Shown here in pieces: positions 1-5,066 of a DNA stretch of 5,516 nucleotides; position 1 is the first letter of the stretch; each line of letters starts with the position of its first letter. A program made the translations under genes and the position numbers. Source of the DNA: Ruminococcus flavefaciens (GTDB lineage Bacteria; Bacillota; Clostridia; Oscillospirales; Ruminococcaceae). Where the stretch lies: positions 1-5,516 of the forward strand of contig SFMO01000136.1 of the NCBI GenBank assembly GCA_004554385.1, written 5' to 3'. The notes under the pieces were generated by a model. That model saw only the letters and a program-made list of their open reading frames with translations, made no database searches and had not been told where the DNA came from.

Positions 1-16
1 GTTTTCCTTTTGGCAT
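1..16 (-). CDS. Start of an unidentified gene cut by the left edge
   Basis: On the minus strand an ATG at 16-14 opens a frame reading M-P-K-G-K before the window ends. It is preceded by AAAGGGG (complement of 25-31), with 8 bases between GGGG and the ATG, which is good ribosome-binding-site spacing. An extended -10 box lies about 45 bases upstream. Five codons are too few to assign a function. The gene follows the transporter gene in the same direction, 126 bases beyond its stop. The call rests only on start-site signals; the frame could close just outside the window. Confidence 0.35.
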
Positions 17-23
17 AAAAATG

Positions 24-87
24 TCCCCTTTCGTTAGACTTCATTTTGGTATATTTCTATTATACCACATTGTCTAACAAAAGGGGA
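24..87. repeat. Nested inverted repeat between transporter and left-edge gene
   Basis: The outer arms are 24-39 and 72-87, 16 bp with one mismatch (C32 against A79). Inside them is a second perfect inverted repeat, TGGTATA at 47-53 and TATACCA at 61-67, with a 7-base loop. In a minus-strand transcript arriving from the transporter gene the outer arms would form a long stem, followed by ATTTTT, so it may act as a terminator. The 3' arm also contains the ribosome binding site of the left-edge gene, so the same fold would hide that site. The inner repeat overlaps a -10 box and could alternatively be an operator. Confidence 0.6.
59..67 (-). promoter_or_regulatory. Extended -10 promoter element inside the inverted repeat
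   Basis: Read on the minus strand, 67-59 is TGGTATAAT, a TGn-extended consensus -10. At the expected 17-base spacing I see no good -35 (TCCCCT). The start point would fall near position 52, inside the outer inverted repeat and downstream of its 5' arm. A transcript from here would therefore lack that arm and leave the ribosome binding site of the left-edge gene free. Confidence 0.45.
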
Positions 88-142
88 GCATTTCATTCAA
101 GCAGGGCTTTTATTATTGTCATATTAATGGATTCGTGATTCC

Positions 143-1516
143 TTATGTGTCGGAAGCCTGTTCCTCTTGTTCCTTCGGCAGTCTGCGAAAGAAAAACACT
201 GCAAAAACAACAAATAAGGGGACCGAGACAAGCATTGACAGCGGCTGTGATTCCTGTATGCCTGCAAGCCCTCTGATACGCGGAAGTATCATCAGTGCCG
301 CAATAAAGAACAGTCCGTTTCGAAGAGAGGAAAGTATGCTTGCTCCAAGGCGTTTTCCTGTGCTCTGAAAGAGCATTTCCACGACCATGCACGGCGGAAG
401 AACCAGTGTCGCAAGTGCCTGTAAGCGCAGGGCTCTTGTTCCTATTCTTATGACTTCTGTGTCATCACGGAATATACCGATGAGGTCGCCTGAAAACACA
501 ATGAGCACGGCACAGCTCACAATTATTATCCCCTCTGACATAAGACATGCAAACCGGAATCCCTTACGAAGACGGGTATATTTCCTTGCACCATAGCTGA
601 ATGCCGATACAGGCTGAAATCCCTGTCCTACGCCGAGTGCCACTGAAAAGGCGAAGAATGTGATACGCGAAACGATACTCATTGCGGCAACAGCTGCATC
701 TCCGTAGTCACCGCATCTGCTGTTGAGCATAACAGTAGTTATGCTGTTGAGAGCCTGTCTCAGCAGGCTTGGGAAGCCTGTTGCCATTATGTTTCCTATC
801 ATAGCCAGGGTCACAAGCCTTGCATTGGCGAGGCTCAGTTTTGATTCTGTTTTGCCTGACAGGAACATCCATAGCAGTATACACCAGCTTAAAAGCTGGC
901 TTAATGCAGTAGACAGTCCCGCACCGCTTATGCCCATTTTAAGGCCGAACATCAGTATCGGATCACCGACCATATTGAGTATAGCTCCCGACATAAGACC
1001 TATCATGCCGAGGAAAGCCTTTCCTTCGTAGCGCAGGATATTGTTCATTGTCAGACATGAGCACATGAACGGTGCTGAAATGAGTATATACGAAATGTAG
1101 GTCTTTGCATATGGGGCGATTGTATCAGTGCTGCCGAGCAGGTACACAACGTCGTCCAGCAAGGCAAATCCGAATATGCATATCAGCAAGCCGAACAGGA
1201 ATGAGCCGAAAAAACCTGCCGTTGCATGTACAGAAGCACTTTCAATATCACGCTTTCCAAGGGCTCTTGATAGGATACTGCCGGAGCCCTGTCCGAACAT
1301 GAAGCCGAATGCCTGTATTATAGCCATGAATCCGAAAACTATGCCTACCGCACCGCTTGCGCTTGTTCCGAGTCTGCCTACGAATGCAGTGTCCACCAGA
1401 TTGTAGATGTTGGTGACCAGCATTGAGATTATAGCAGGTACAGAGAGCTCAAGAATAAGCTTCGGCACTGGAGTTTCGGACATTTTTGCATACTGGGAAT
1501 TTTTGCTCTGAGTCAT
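143..1516 (-). CDS. MATE-family multidrug/drug-sodium or drug-proton antiporter
   Basis: This 457-residue polytopic membrane protein has the length and hydrophobic pattern of a 12-helix MATE exporter (two 6-helix halves). Family hallmarks: the first helix region LSVPAII...NIYNLVDTAFVGRLG (about 24-50), the G-x-GSGSILSRALGKRD segment (about 76-90), and in the second half VGQGFQPVSAFSYGARK, the usual loop with a QP motif. Such proteins export cationic drugs, metabolites or peptides using Na+ or H+ gradients; coupling ion and substrate cannot be read here. The N-terminal half resembles the MepA-like Gram-positive branch. The ATG at 1516-1514 overlaps the TGA of a 38-residue ORF (ATGA), and the ribosome binding site is weak (AAGG about 10 bases upstream), suggesting coupled translation. 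The C-terminus is charged (RRLPKEQEEQ). The gene is intact. Confidence 0.93.
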   Translation of the reverse strand: MTQSKNSQYAKMSETPVPKLILELSVPAIISMLVTNIYNLVDTAFVGRLGTSASGAVGIVFGFMAIIQAFGFMFGQGSGSILSRALGKRDIESASVHATAGFFGSFLFGLLICIFGFALLDDVVYLLGSTDTIAPYAKTYISYILISAPFMCSCLTMNNILRYEGKAFLGMIGLMSGAILNMVGDPILMFGLKMGISGAGLSTALSQLLSWCILLWMFLSGKTESKLSLANARLVTLAMIGNIMATGFPSLLRQALNSITTVMLNSRCGDYGDAAVAAMSIVSRITFFAFSVALGVGQGFQPVSAFSYGARKYTRLRKGFRFACLMSEGIIIVSCAVLIVFSGDLIGIFRDDTEVIRIGTRALRLQALATLVLPPCMVVEMLFQSTGKRLGASILSSLRNGLFFIAALMILPRIRGLAGIQESQPLSMLVSVPLFVVFAVFFFRRLPKEQEEQASDT

Positions 1517-1629
1517 ATCTGCACTGCCTTGCCTTCCATTATCTTCTCCGGAACATCTACTGTGAGAACAGATTTTGAGCAGTTGGACTTGTCACTGAAA
1601 TATGATAATGCCGCTTCTTTATGTGTCAT
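1513..1629 (-). CDS. 38-residue ORF coupled to the transporter; possible remnant of a C_GCAxxG_C_C redox protein
   Basis: The ORF starts at ATG 1629-1627 behind GGAG with 8-base spacing and ends in a TGA that shares the sequence ATGA with the transporter start. The first 22 residues, MTHKEAALSYF...NCSKSVL, resemble the N-terminus of C_GCAxxG_C_C family proteins (M-x-x-x-x-x-A-x-x-x-F-x-x-x-x-NCsqsVl). Those normally run 120-150 residues and carry a CGAxxG motif and further cysteines, none of which is present here. The last 16 residues (TVDVPEKIMEGKAVQI) do not fit that family. It is either a degraded gene kept as a leader that couples translation into the transporter, or an unrelated small protein. 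The start signals and overlap are seen directly; the family link is my recollection of the motif. Confidence 0.6.
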   Translation of the reverse strand: MTHKEAALSYFSDKSNCSKSVLTVDVPEKIMEGKAVQI

Positions 1630-1710
1630 TTTCTTCACTCCAATATCATAATACAGTTTATTAAATCACGCATATCTTAAGTATTACAGATACTGCGTTA
1701 TATTCAGATT
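1630..1710 (-). other. Short gap between lipoprotein and 38-residue ORF, no clear promoter or terminator
   Basis: These 81 bases hold only a 5-bp hairpin (AGTAT 1680-1684 with ATACT 1690-1694) without a T-run. A TTGACT overlapping the end of the lipoprotein gene has no acceptable -10 at 16-18 bases. The lipoprotein, the 38-residue ORF and the transporter may therefore share one transcript from the promoter at 2113-2141, but this is not certain. Confidence 0.4.
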
Positions 1711-2085
1711 TCAGTCAATAGGGATTATCGGCAGCTCTATGGAACCGTCTCCGACTGATACATCAGTAGTTGCGATGACTTCGGTCTGAACGGGTGCATC
1801 ATCTCCATCGGGGGGGACTATCCCTGCTTCAATAAGTGATGATGTATCCGCAGTTGTTGATACGGCAGATGATGATTTTTCAGTCAGAGCAGCTGTGACA
1901 GTGACAGTAGTCTCTGCAGTCGTTACAACGGCTGTTGCAGTTCCGGCAGCAGTGGCAGTTTCAGTGGTCACGGCAGCCGAAGAGGCAGTAGAAGATGGGC
2001 TTTTCTGTGAGCTTTTTCCATTGCCGCCGTTGCAGCCTGACAGCATAAAAGCAGCGGCAAATATTAAAGGTAATGTTTTTTTCAT
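1711..2085 (-). CDS. Small Ser/Thr/Ala-rich lipoprotein of unknown function
   Basis: I take the ATG at 2085-2083 as the start because AAGGAGAG sits just upstream at good distance, and a promoter lies immediately before it. A longer in-frame reading from 2265 would run back through both promoters and the repeat. The 124-residue product begins with a lipoprotein signal, MKKTLPLIFAAAFMLSGC: lysines, a hydrophobic core and the lipobox LSGC, with Cys18 as the predicted lipidated residue. Residues about 19-85 are a low-complexity Ser/Thr/Ala/Val tether. The last 40 residues are acidic and Pro-rich, ending IELPIIPID. No ligand-binding domain follows the tether, although such linkers usually precede one, so it may be a truncated lipoprotein or a short surface tether. 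I do not recognise a specific family. Confidence 0.85.
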   Translation of the reverse strand: MKKTLPLIFAAAFMLSGCNGGNGKSSQKSPSSTASSAAVTTETATAAGTATAVVTTAETTVTVTAALTEKSSSAVSTTADTSSLIEAGIVPPDGDDAPVQTEVIATTDVSVGDGSIELPIIPID

Positions 2086-2112
2086 AATTCTCTCCTTGAA
2101 TGTTATACATTT

Positions 2113-2141
2113 ATTATAACATAAAAAACAAAAAATAGCAA
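2113..2141 (-). promoter_or_regulatory. Promoter of the lipoprotein gene
   Basis: On the minus strand the -35 is TTGCTA (2141-2136) and the -10 is the perfect TATAAT (2118-2113), separated by exactly 17 T-rich bases. The start point should fall near 2106, giving a leader of about 20 bases that includes AAGGAGAG. It lies at the downstream end of the gene-proximal copy of the duplicated module. Confidence 0.85.
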
Positions 2142-2191
2142 CTGCGCGGCGATAAAGTACCTGTCCGCAATAACTATGACGCGAAAATGGC

Positions 2192-2208
2192 AGCGGCGGC
2201 TCGCCGCT
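2192..2208 (-). other. GC-rich hairpin between the two module copies
   Basis: AGCGGCG at 2192-2198 pairs perfectly with CGCCGCT at 2202-2208 around a 3-base loop. On the minus strand it is followed by GCCATTTT, a poor T-run, so it would be at best a weak terminator. Its position relative to copy one mirrors that of the real terminator (2278-2308) relative to copy two, which suggests it is the decayed or variant hairpin of the duplicated unit. Confidence 0.6.
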
Positions 2209-2236
2209 TATAGCATAAAAAACAAAAAAATAGCAA
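2207..2236 (-). promoter_or_regulatory. Second, weaker promoter-like site in the upstream module copy
   Basis: The upstream copy carries the same TTGCTA (2236-2231), but an 18-base spacer and TATAAG (2212-2207) in place of TATAAT. It would start near 2200, inside the 2192-2208 hairpin. It is weaker than its twin by both spacing and the last -10 base, and may be inactive. Confidence 0.45.
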
Positions 2237-2277
2237 CTGTGCGGCGATAAAGTACCTGTGCGCAATAGCTATGACGT

Positions 2278-2308
2278 AAAAAACGGCAGCCGTTTCTGAC
2301 TGCCGTTT
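2278..2308 (-). terminator. Intrinsic terminator of the repeat-protein/peptide unit
   Basis: On the minus strand AAACGGCAG (2308-2300) pairs perfectly with CTGCCGTTT (2289-2281) around a 10-base loop, and the T-run extends through 2278. It begins 6 bases after the stop codon of the 32-residue peptide gene, so it closes that unit. Confidence 0.92.
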
Positions 2309-2313
2309 GCATT

Positions 2314-2412
2314 TTACTGAGGCGGAAGCTCGGGATCGCTTGTTGTGATAATGTCCTCGTTTTCAAACTCGATTATCTCAATATCCGGAGCAGTGTATTT
2401 TTTCTTATTCAT
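2314..2412 (-). CDS. 32-residue acidic peptide, translationally coupled to the BspA-like gene
   Basis: The ATG at 2412-2410 overlaps the TAA of the upstream gene (TAATG, one shared base). A strong AAGGAGAGAG lies just upstream, inside that gene's last codons. The product has a basic start (MNKKK), then YTAPDIEIIEFENEDIITTS, and ends SDPELPPQ. It has no signal peptide, membrane segment or cysteine. The Y-x-x-P-x-I spacing resembles the YxxP element of RiPP leader peptides recognised by RRE/PqqD-like domains, and I recall similar short E-D-(I/V)-I-T-T-S peptides in gut clostridia, without a name I can vouch for. No modification enzyme is in the window. The terminator directly after the stop shows the two genes form a complete unit. 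Existence as a gene is well supported; function is unknown. Confidence 0.8.
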   Translation of the reverse strand: MNKKKYTAPDIEIIEFENEDIITTSDPELPPQ

Positions 2413-4631
2413 TAAGCTCTCTCCTTTATAGATTCATTGTAATCATAAGCCGCTCTGCCGTAAGCGTAGAGCAGTTTGCAAACACCGTAGAGTTTGCTTC
2501 CGAGATCTCCTTTTTCGAAAACACGCTGTACATATGACATGGGGCTTAAAGTGTAATCCTTTCCGCCGATGTTTATGATGTAGTCATCAAGGAGCTGATG
2601 TGCAGCAATTCCTGGTATCTCGAAGTACTTGCCATACTTGCCTGTCTTTGCAGTTATAGTTTTGCCGTTGAAGATAGCTGTATTCTCTTCACCGTCATAG
2701 TAGTATCTGATAGCGGTATCTGAGTTGAGCACAACTGATATCTTGTATTTTTCTGCACCGTCTTTCAGCTTCTTGCTGTTTATGAAGTCCATTTCTGCTT
2801 CGGATAGTCTGGCAGGTGGATAGAAAGCGGCTGTGTCGTTGAAGTATCCGTCAGCGGCAGTGCAGAGGTGTCTGAGACGCTTGACCAGATCGAGTAATTT
2901 CTCCGGAAGGGAATCATTTGTGAAAACAGCTGCAAGATACTGATCGAGGGTTGTGGATGACTGAGAGTGGTCAAGGAGACCGTTGCTGCTGTTTACAACG
3001 ATGAGACGGCTGCCTTCCGAGTCGTATGCCTTGAGAACAACGTCGGAGTAGCCCTGAGCGGCGTTGAGCGGATAGGTTATCTTGTACTGGTCATTGATCA
3101 TTTCGCAGTCGCTGAGGTTTGTTTCGATGATCCCGTTTGGACCGCTGATGACTACCTTGTCAAGACGTTCACAGCGCTTAATGAAGAAGTTGAGTCCGAT
3201 ACTGCTGTTAAGTACAGCATTGTTCGCCATAGCTGTAACTATGCGTGGCTTCAGCTTGTCACAGCCTGAGAGCATATTTTTATTGCTTGTGGCGCTTCCC
3301 ACCGTAAAGTCTGAAAGATCGAGCTGCGAGAGAGAAGAACACTTGTAGAACATCGCAGTCATATCTGTGACATTGGAAGTATCAAAGCTGCTTATATCAA
3401 GGTTCTCAAGAGAAGAGCAGCCTGAGAACATGCGGTTCATGTTTATTGCTGATGCAGTGTCGAAGCTGCTGAGATCGAGCTCATGGAGCTGTGAGCAGCC
3501 GTTGAACATATGGTCCATATCAGAGACTTTTTCGGTATTGAAATGTCTCAGATCAAGTTCATGAAGAACAGAACAGTCGTTGAACATATAGCCCATATCC
3601 GTAACGTTTGAGGTATCGAATGCGTGGAGGTAAAGCTGCTTCAGATTGCTGCATCCGCTGAACATATCTCCCATGCTTGTTACATTTGAAGTATTGAAGC
3701 GCAGGTCAAGTTTCTCAAGGCTGCTGCAATTGCAGAACATATAAGCCATGGAGGTGACAGCGGAGGTATCAAATTCTCCGAATTTGATCCACTTGAGATT
3801 TTTGGAGGCTGAGAACATATGCCCCATGTTCGTAACATTTGAGGTCTTGAATTTGGATATATCCAGTGATTCAAGAGAAGTGCAGTTGTGGAACATACAG
3901 TACATATTTGTTGCAGAAACTGTATAAAAATTGCTTACGTCAATGGATTTAAGCTTTGTACAGTTGTCAAACATATAATCAAATCCCTTGACCTTATCGG
4001 TGTGGAAGCCTGTTACATCAAGAGATTCGATACTCGTACAGCTTGAAAACATATTGCTCATGGAAACGACGCTGTCTGTATTGATGTTTCTGACATCAAG
4101 CTCAGTAAGTGCACGGCAGTTATGGAACATCCATGACATATCAGTAACATTCCGGGTGTCGAAGCCGCTTACATCAAGTTCAGCAAGTATGTTGCAATAC
4201 TGGAACATGGCGTTCATATCAGTGACATGGGAAGTATCGAATCCGCTTATATCAAGCTCGGTAAGCTGTTCACAGCTGTAGAACATACGGCTCATATTTT
4301 TTACATTGTGGGTATCAGCCTTAGATAGGTCTATGCTCTCAGCTCTGACGAATGAGAAAAGATCCTTGCTGTTTTCGGGAAGAACTGTGCCTTCGAGGGC
4401 AACTACCTTCTTGACCTTGCTGTTGTACTTGTAGCTTTTGAGGTCGTCCTTGGTGATGTTTCCGCTGAGTGTGAGAACGCCTGTTTCCTCGTCAAAAACA
4501 ACAGAGCCTTCTGCATGGGCGACAACAGCTGTGCCGAACAGAGAGGAAACGCTGTTATGCGGCAAAGTACCGCCGATGACTGCAACAGCAAGGATCGCAG
4601 CTGCTGCTTTTCTGATGTGTCTGGTATCCAT
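2412..4631 (-). CDS. Secreted BspA/DUF285 leucine-rich-like repeat surface protein
   Basis: The start is ATG 4631-4629, because AAGGAG (complement of 4640-4645) sits 8 bases before it; a GTG at 4640-4638 overlaps that site and is unlikely. The 739-residue product has a signal peptide (basic RHIRK, hydrophobic AAAAILAVAVIGG, likely cut after AHA at 38-40). Residues about 44-97 form a small N-terminal region. Residues 98-460 hold fourteen repeats of the BspA-like DUF285 type (PF03382), consensus LDLSxFDTSNVTDMxxMFxxCSSL. Residues 461-739 form a tail beginning NSSIGLNFF, with two related stretches ending LVKRLRHLCTAADGYF and LYGVCKLLYAYGRAAYDY. This kind of tail I associate with Ruminococcus secreted proteins. 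BspA-type repeats are known for surface adhesion and protein binding; the ligand here is unknown. No LPXTG, SLH or clear dockerin motif is visible, so anchoring is unexplained. It is intact and co-transcribed with the 32-residue peptide gene. Confidence 0.93.
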   Translation of the reverse strand: MDTRHIRKAAAAILAVAVIGGTLPHNSVSSLFGTAVVAHAEGSVVFDEETGVLTLSGNITKDDLKSYKYNSKVKKVVALEGTVLPENSKDLFSFVRAESIDLSKADTHNVKNMSRMFYSCEQLTELDISGFDTSHVTDMNAMFQYCNILAELDVSGFDTRNVTDMSWMFHNCRALTELDVRNINTDSVVSMSNMFSSCTSIESLDVTGFHTDKVKGFDYMFDNCTKLKSIDVSNFYTVSATNMYCMFHNCTSLESLDISKFKTSNVTNMGHMFSASKNLKWIKFGEFDTSAVTSMAYMFCNCSSLEKLDLRFNTSNVTSMGDMFSGCSNLKQLYLHAFDTSNVTDMGYMFNDCSVLHELDLRHFNTEKVSDMDHMFNGCSQLHELDLSSFDTASAINMNRMFSGCSSLENLDISSFDTSNVTDMTAMFYKCSSLSQLDLSDFTVGSATSNKNMLSGCDKLKPRIVTAMANNAVLNSSIGLNFFIKRCERLDKVVISGPNGIIETNLSDCEMINDQYKITYPLNAAQGYSDVVLKAYDSEGSRLIVVNSSNGLLDHSQSSTTLDQYLAAVFTNDSLPEKLLDLVKRLRHLCTAADGYFNDTAAFYPPARLSEAEMDFINSKKLKDGAEKYKISVVLNSDTAIRYYYDGEENTAIFNGKTITAKTGKYGKYFEIPGIAAHQLLDDYIINIGGKDYTLSPMSYVQRVFEKGDLGSKLYGVCKLLYAYGRAAYDYNESIKERA
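3252..4340 (-). repeat. Fourteen 78-bp coding repeats (26-residue DUF285 units)
   Basis: The repeats are contiguous and in frame. Thirteen are 26 residues; the ninth (KLDLRFNTSNVT) has lost one residue before F. Every unit but the seventh (MFSASKNL) keeps a cysteine in M-F-x-x-C, giving a regular cysteine ladder. Units 6 and 8 carry an extra cysteine. The last unit is degenerate (FTVGSATSNKNML), as expected for a capping repeat. The copies are diverged at DNA level, which argues for an old array rather than recent expansion. Confidence 0.93.
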
Positions 4632-4639
4632 TGTAAACA

Positions 4640-4645
4640 CTCCTT
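4640..4645 (-). promoter_or_regulatory. Ribosome binding site fixing the BspA-like start
   Basis: AAGGAG on the minus strand is followed by 8 bases and ATG at 4631. The alternative in-frame GTG directly abuts this motif and would have no usable spacing. Confidence 0.9.
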
Positions 4646-4666
4646 TTCTGCCGCTTCTGATAATAA

Positions 4667-4749
4667 ACCGCTGCTGCGGCGGGCAGCGGTGGATAGTGCA
4701 AAAGCGATTCCGATTGGAAAATAGACTATTATTTTAAATAATTGCACTA
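4667..4749 (-). promoter_or_regulatory. Structured 5' leader of the BspA-like mRNA
   Basis: The leader is about 120 bases long. TAGTGCAA (4694-4701) and TTGCACTA (4742-4749) are perfect 8-bp inverted arms, the distal one lying within a few bases of the expected RNA 5' end. Nearer the gene, ACCGCTGC (4667-4674) pairs with GCAGCGGT (4683-4690) around an 8-base loop. This GC-rich hairpin is followed on the minus strand by TTTATTATC, not a proper T-run, so it looks more like an mRNA-stabilising or regulatory element than a terminator. No known riboswitch motif was recognised. Confidence 0.55.
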
Positions 4750-4759
4750 CTGAAAGTTT

Positions 4760-4788
4760 ATTTTATCATATCATTTACCATATGTCAA
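4760..4788 (-). promoter_or_regulatory. Promoter of the BspA-like/peptide unit
   Basis: On the minus strand the perfect -35 TTGACA (4788-4783) is followed by a 17-base spacer and TAAAAT (4765-4760), with TG one base before the -10 (TGATAAAAT). The start point is expected near 4753. This predicts strong vegetative sigma-factor transcription. Confidence 0.9.
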
Positions 4789-5051
4789 TACAATTATTGC
4801 TTTTTCAGGAAAAAATATCTCTTTATCATTCACTTTTTTTAATTAATATATCTTTTTTTACTGCTTATGTTGCCATTGTAAGGTTTTTGTGTTATTATTA
4901 AAATTGTATTGAGAATGACGCAGAAGGCAGAATAGCTCTTATGATATAAGATGACAAAATTAATATATTATCAAACACCAGGCTGCTAAATTCGGTTTGT
5001 ATTAACATTCATTGACATTTTTAGAATTATTTTTTCATTTTTGAGCGTTTC
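4789..5051. other. AT-rich divergent intergenic region, no gene seen
   Basis: This stretch between the two divergent promoters is strongly AT-rich, with several A/T runs. Plus-strand ATGs open frames of 12 codons or fewer without ribosome binding sites. The only signal is the promoter-like pair at 4876-4904, which leads into no recognisable gene. Confidence 0.7.
4876..4904 (+). promoter_or_regulatory. Possible plus-strand promoter upstream of the T-box transcript
   Basis: TTGTAA (4876-4881), a 17-base spacer and TAAAAT (4899-4904) match the promoter pattern at 4 of 6 and 5 of 6 bases. It would add about 180 untranslated bases before the main T-box promoter. In such AT-rich DNA a chance match is quite possible. 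Confidence 0.35.
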
Positions 5052-5066
5052 TCTCTTGACAAGAGA
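5052..5066. promoter_or_regulatory. Palindrome over the -35 box of the T-box promoter
   Basis: TCTCTTG-A-CAAGAGA is a perfect 7+1+7 palindrome containing the whole -35 hexamer TTGACA. Its position makes it a candidate operator for a repressor that would block RNA polymerase. It does not match a CodY-type box, and I recognise no cognate regulator. Part of the symmetry may be chance built on the -35 sequence. Confidence 0.5.

Larger units (their letters stand above)
2119..2276 (-). repeat. Two tandem copies of a ~63-bp promoter-bearing module
   Basis: Copy one spans about 2120-2181 and copy two 2214-2276, with a period of 94-95 bp. They differ at about four bases plus one A/T-run length change. 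Both contain, in minus-strand order, GTCATAG, GGTACTTTATCGCCGC, GTTGCTA, a T-rich tract and ATGnTATAA. Similarity extends beyond the copies: each is preceded by GCTGCC and a T-run (part of the terminator at 2278-2308, and of the hairpin at 2192-2208). The duplicated unit may thus be a hairpin plus a promoter. No ORF with a credible start uses this stretch. Confidence 0.9.

Noticed and set aside
24..87. A MITE or other small transposable element
   Set aside because: The arms are imperfect, no target-site duplication is visible, and the total length is only 64 bp; a regulatory or terminator role explains it better.
2032..2085. Lipoprotein signal peptide as a source of a sex-pheromone-like peptide (LIFAAAFMLSG)
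   Set aside because: Any lipoprotein signal gives such a fragment; nothing here (receptor, exporter-protease) supports the idea.
2086..2265. In-frame upstream extension of the lipoprotein by 60 residues
   Set aside because: It has no ribosome binding site, would be translated through two promoters and a repeat, and would put a Cys- and aromatic-rich stretch before a perfect lipoprotein signal peptide.
2119..2276. CRISPR array from two similar repeats
   Set aside because: There are only two copies of about 63 bp, the period is about 94, the copies carry promoters, and no cas genes are nearby.
1711..2412. Apparent kinship between the C-termini of the lipoprotein (AP...IELP) and the 32-residue peptide (AP...PELP), with equal spacing
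   Set aside because: Only about 5 of 23 positions agree and both tails are low-complexity and acidic; chance is sufficient.
2956..3564. Plus-strand ORFs inside the BspA-like gene and similar ones opposite the MATE gene
   Set aside because: They are antisense shadows of strongly supported proteins, with no ribosome binding sites, promoters or recognisable domains.
4632..4640. GTG start for the BspA-like protein (adds M-F-T)
   Set aside because: The GTG overlaps the AAGGAG motif, leaving no spacing; the ATG at 4631 is 8 bases from it.
5009..5040. Promoter from TTGACA in CATTGACATTTTTAGAATT
   Set aside because: The only -10-like hexamer (TAGAAT) is 4 bases away and nothing suitable lies at 16-18 bases.
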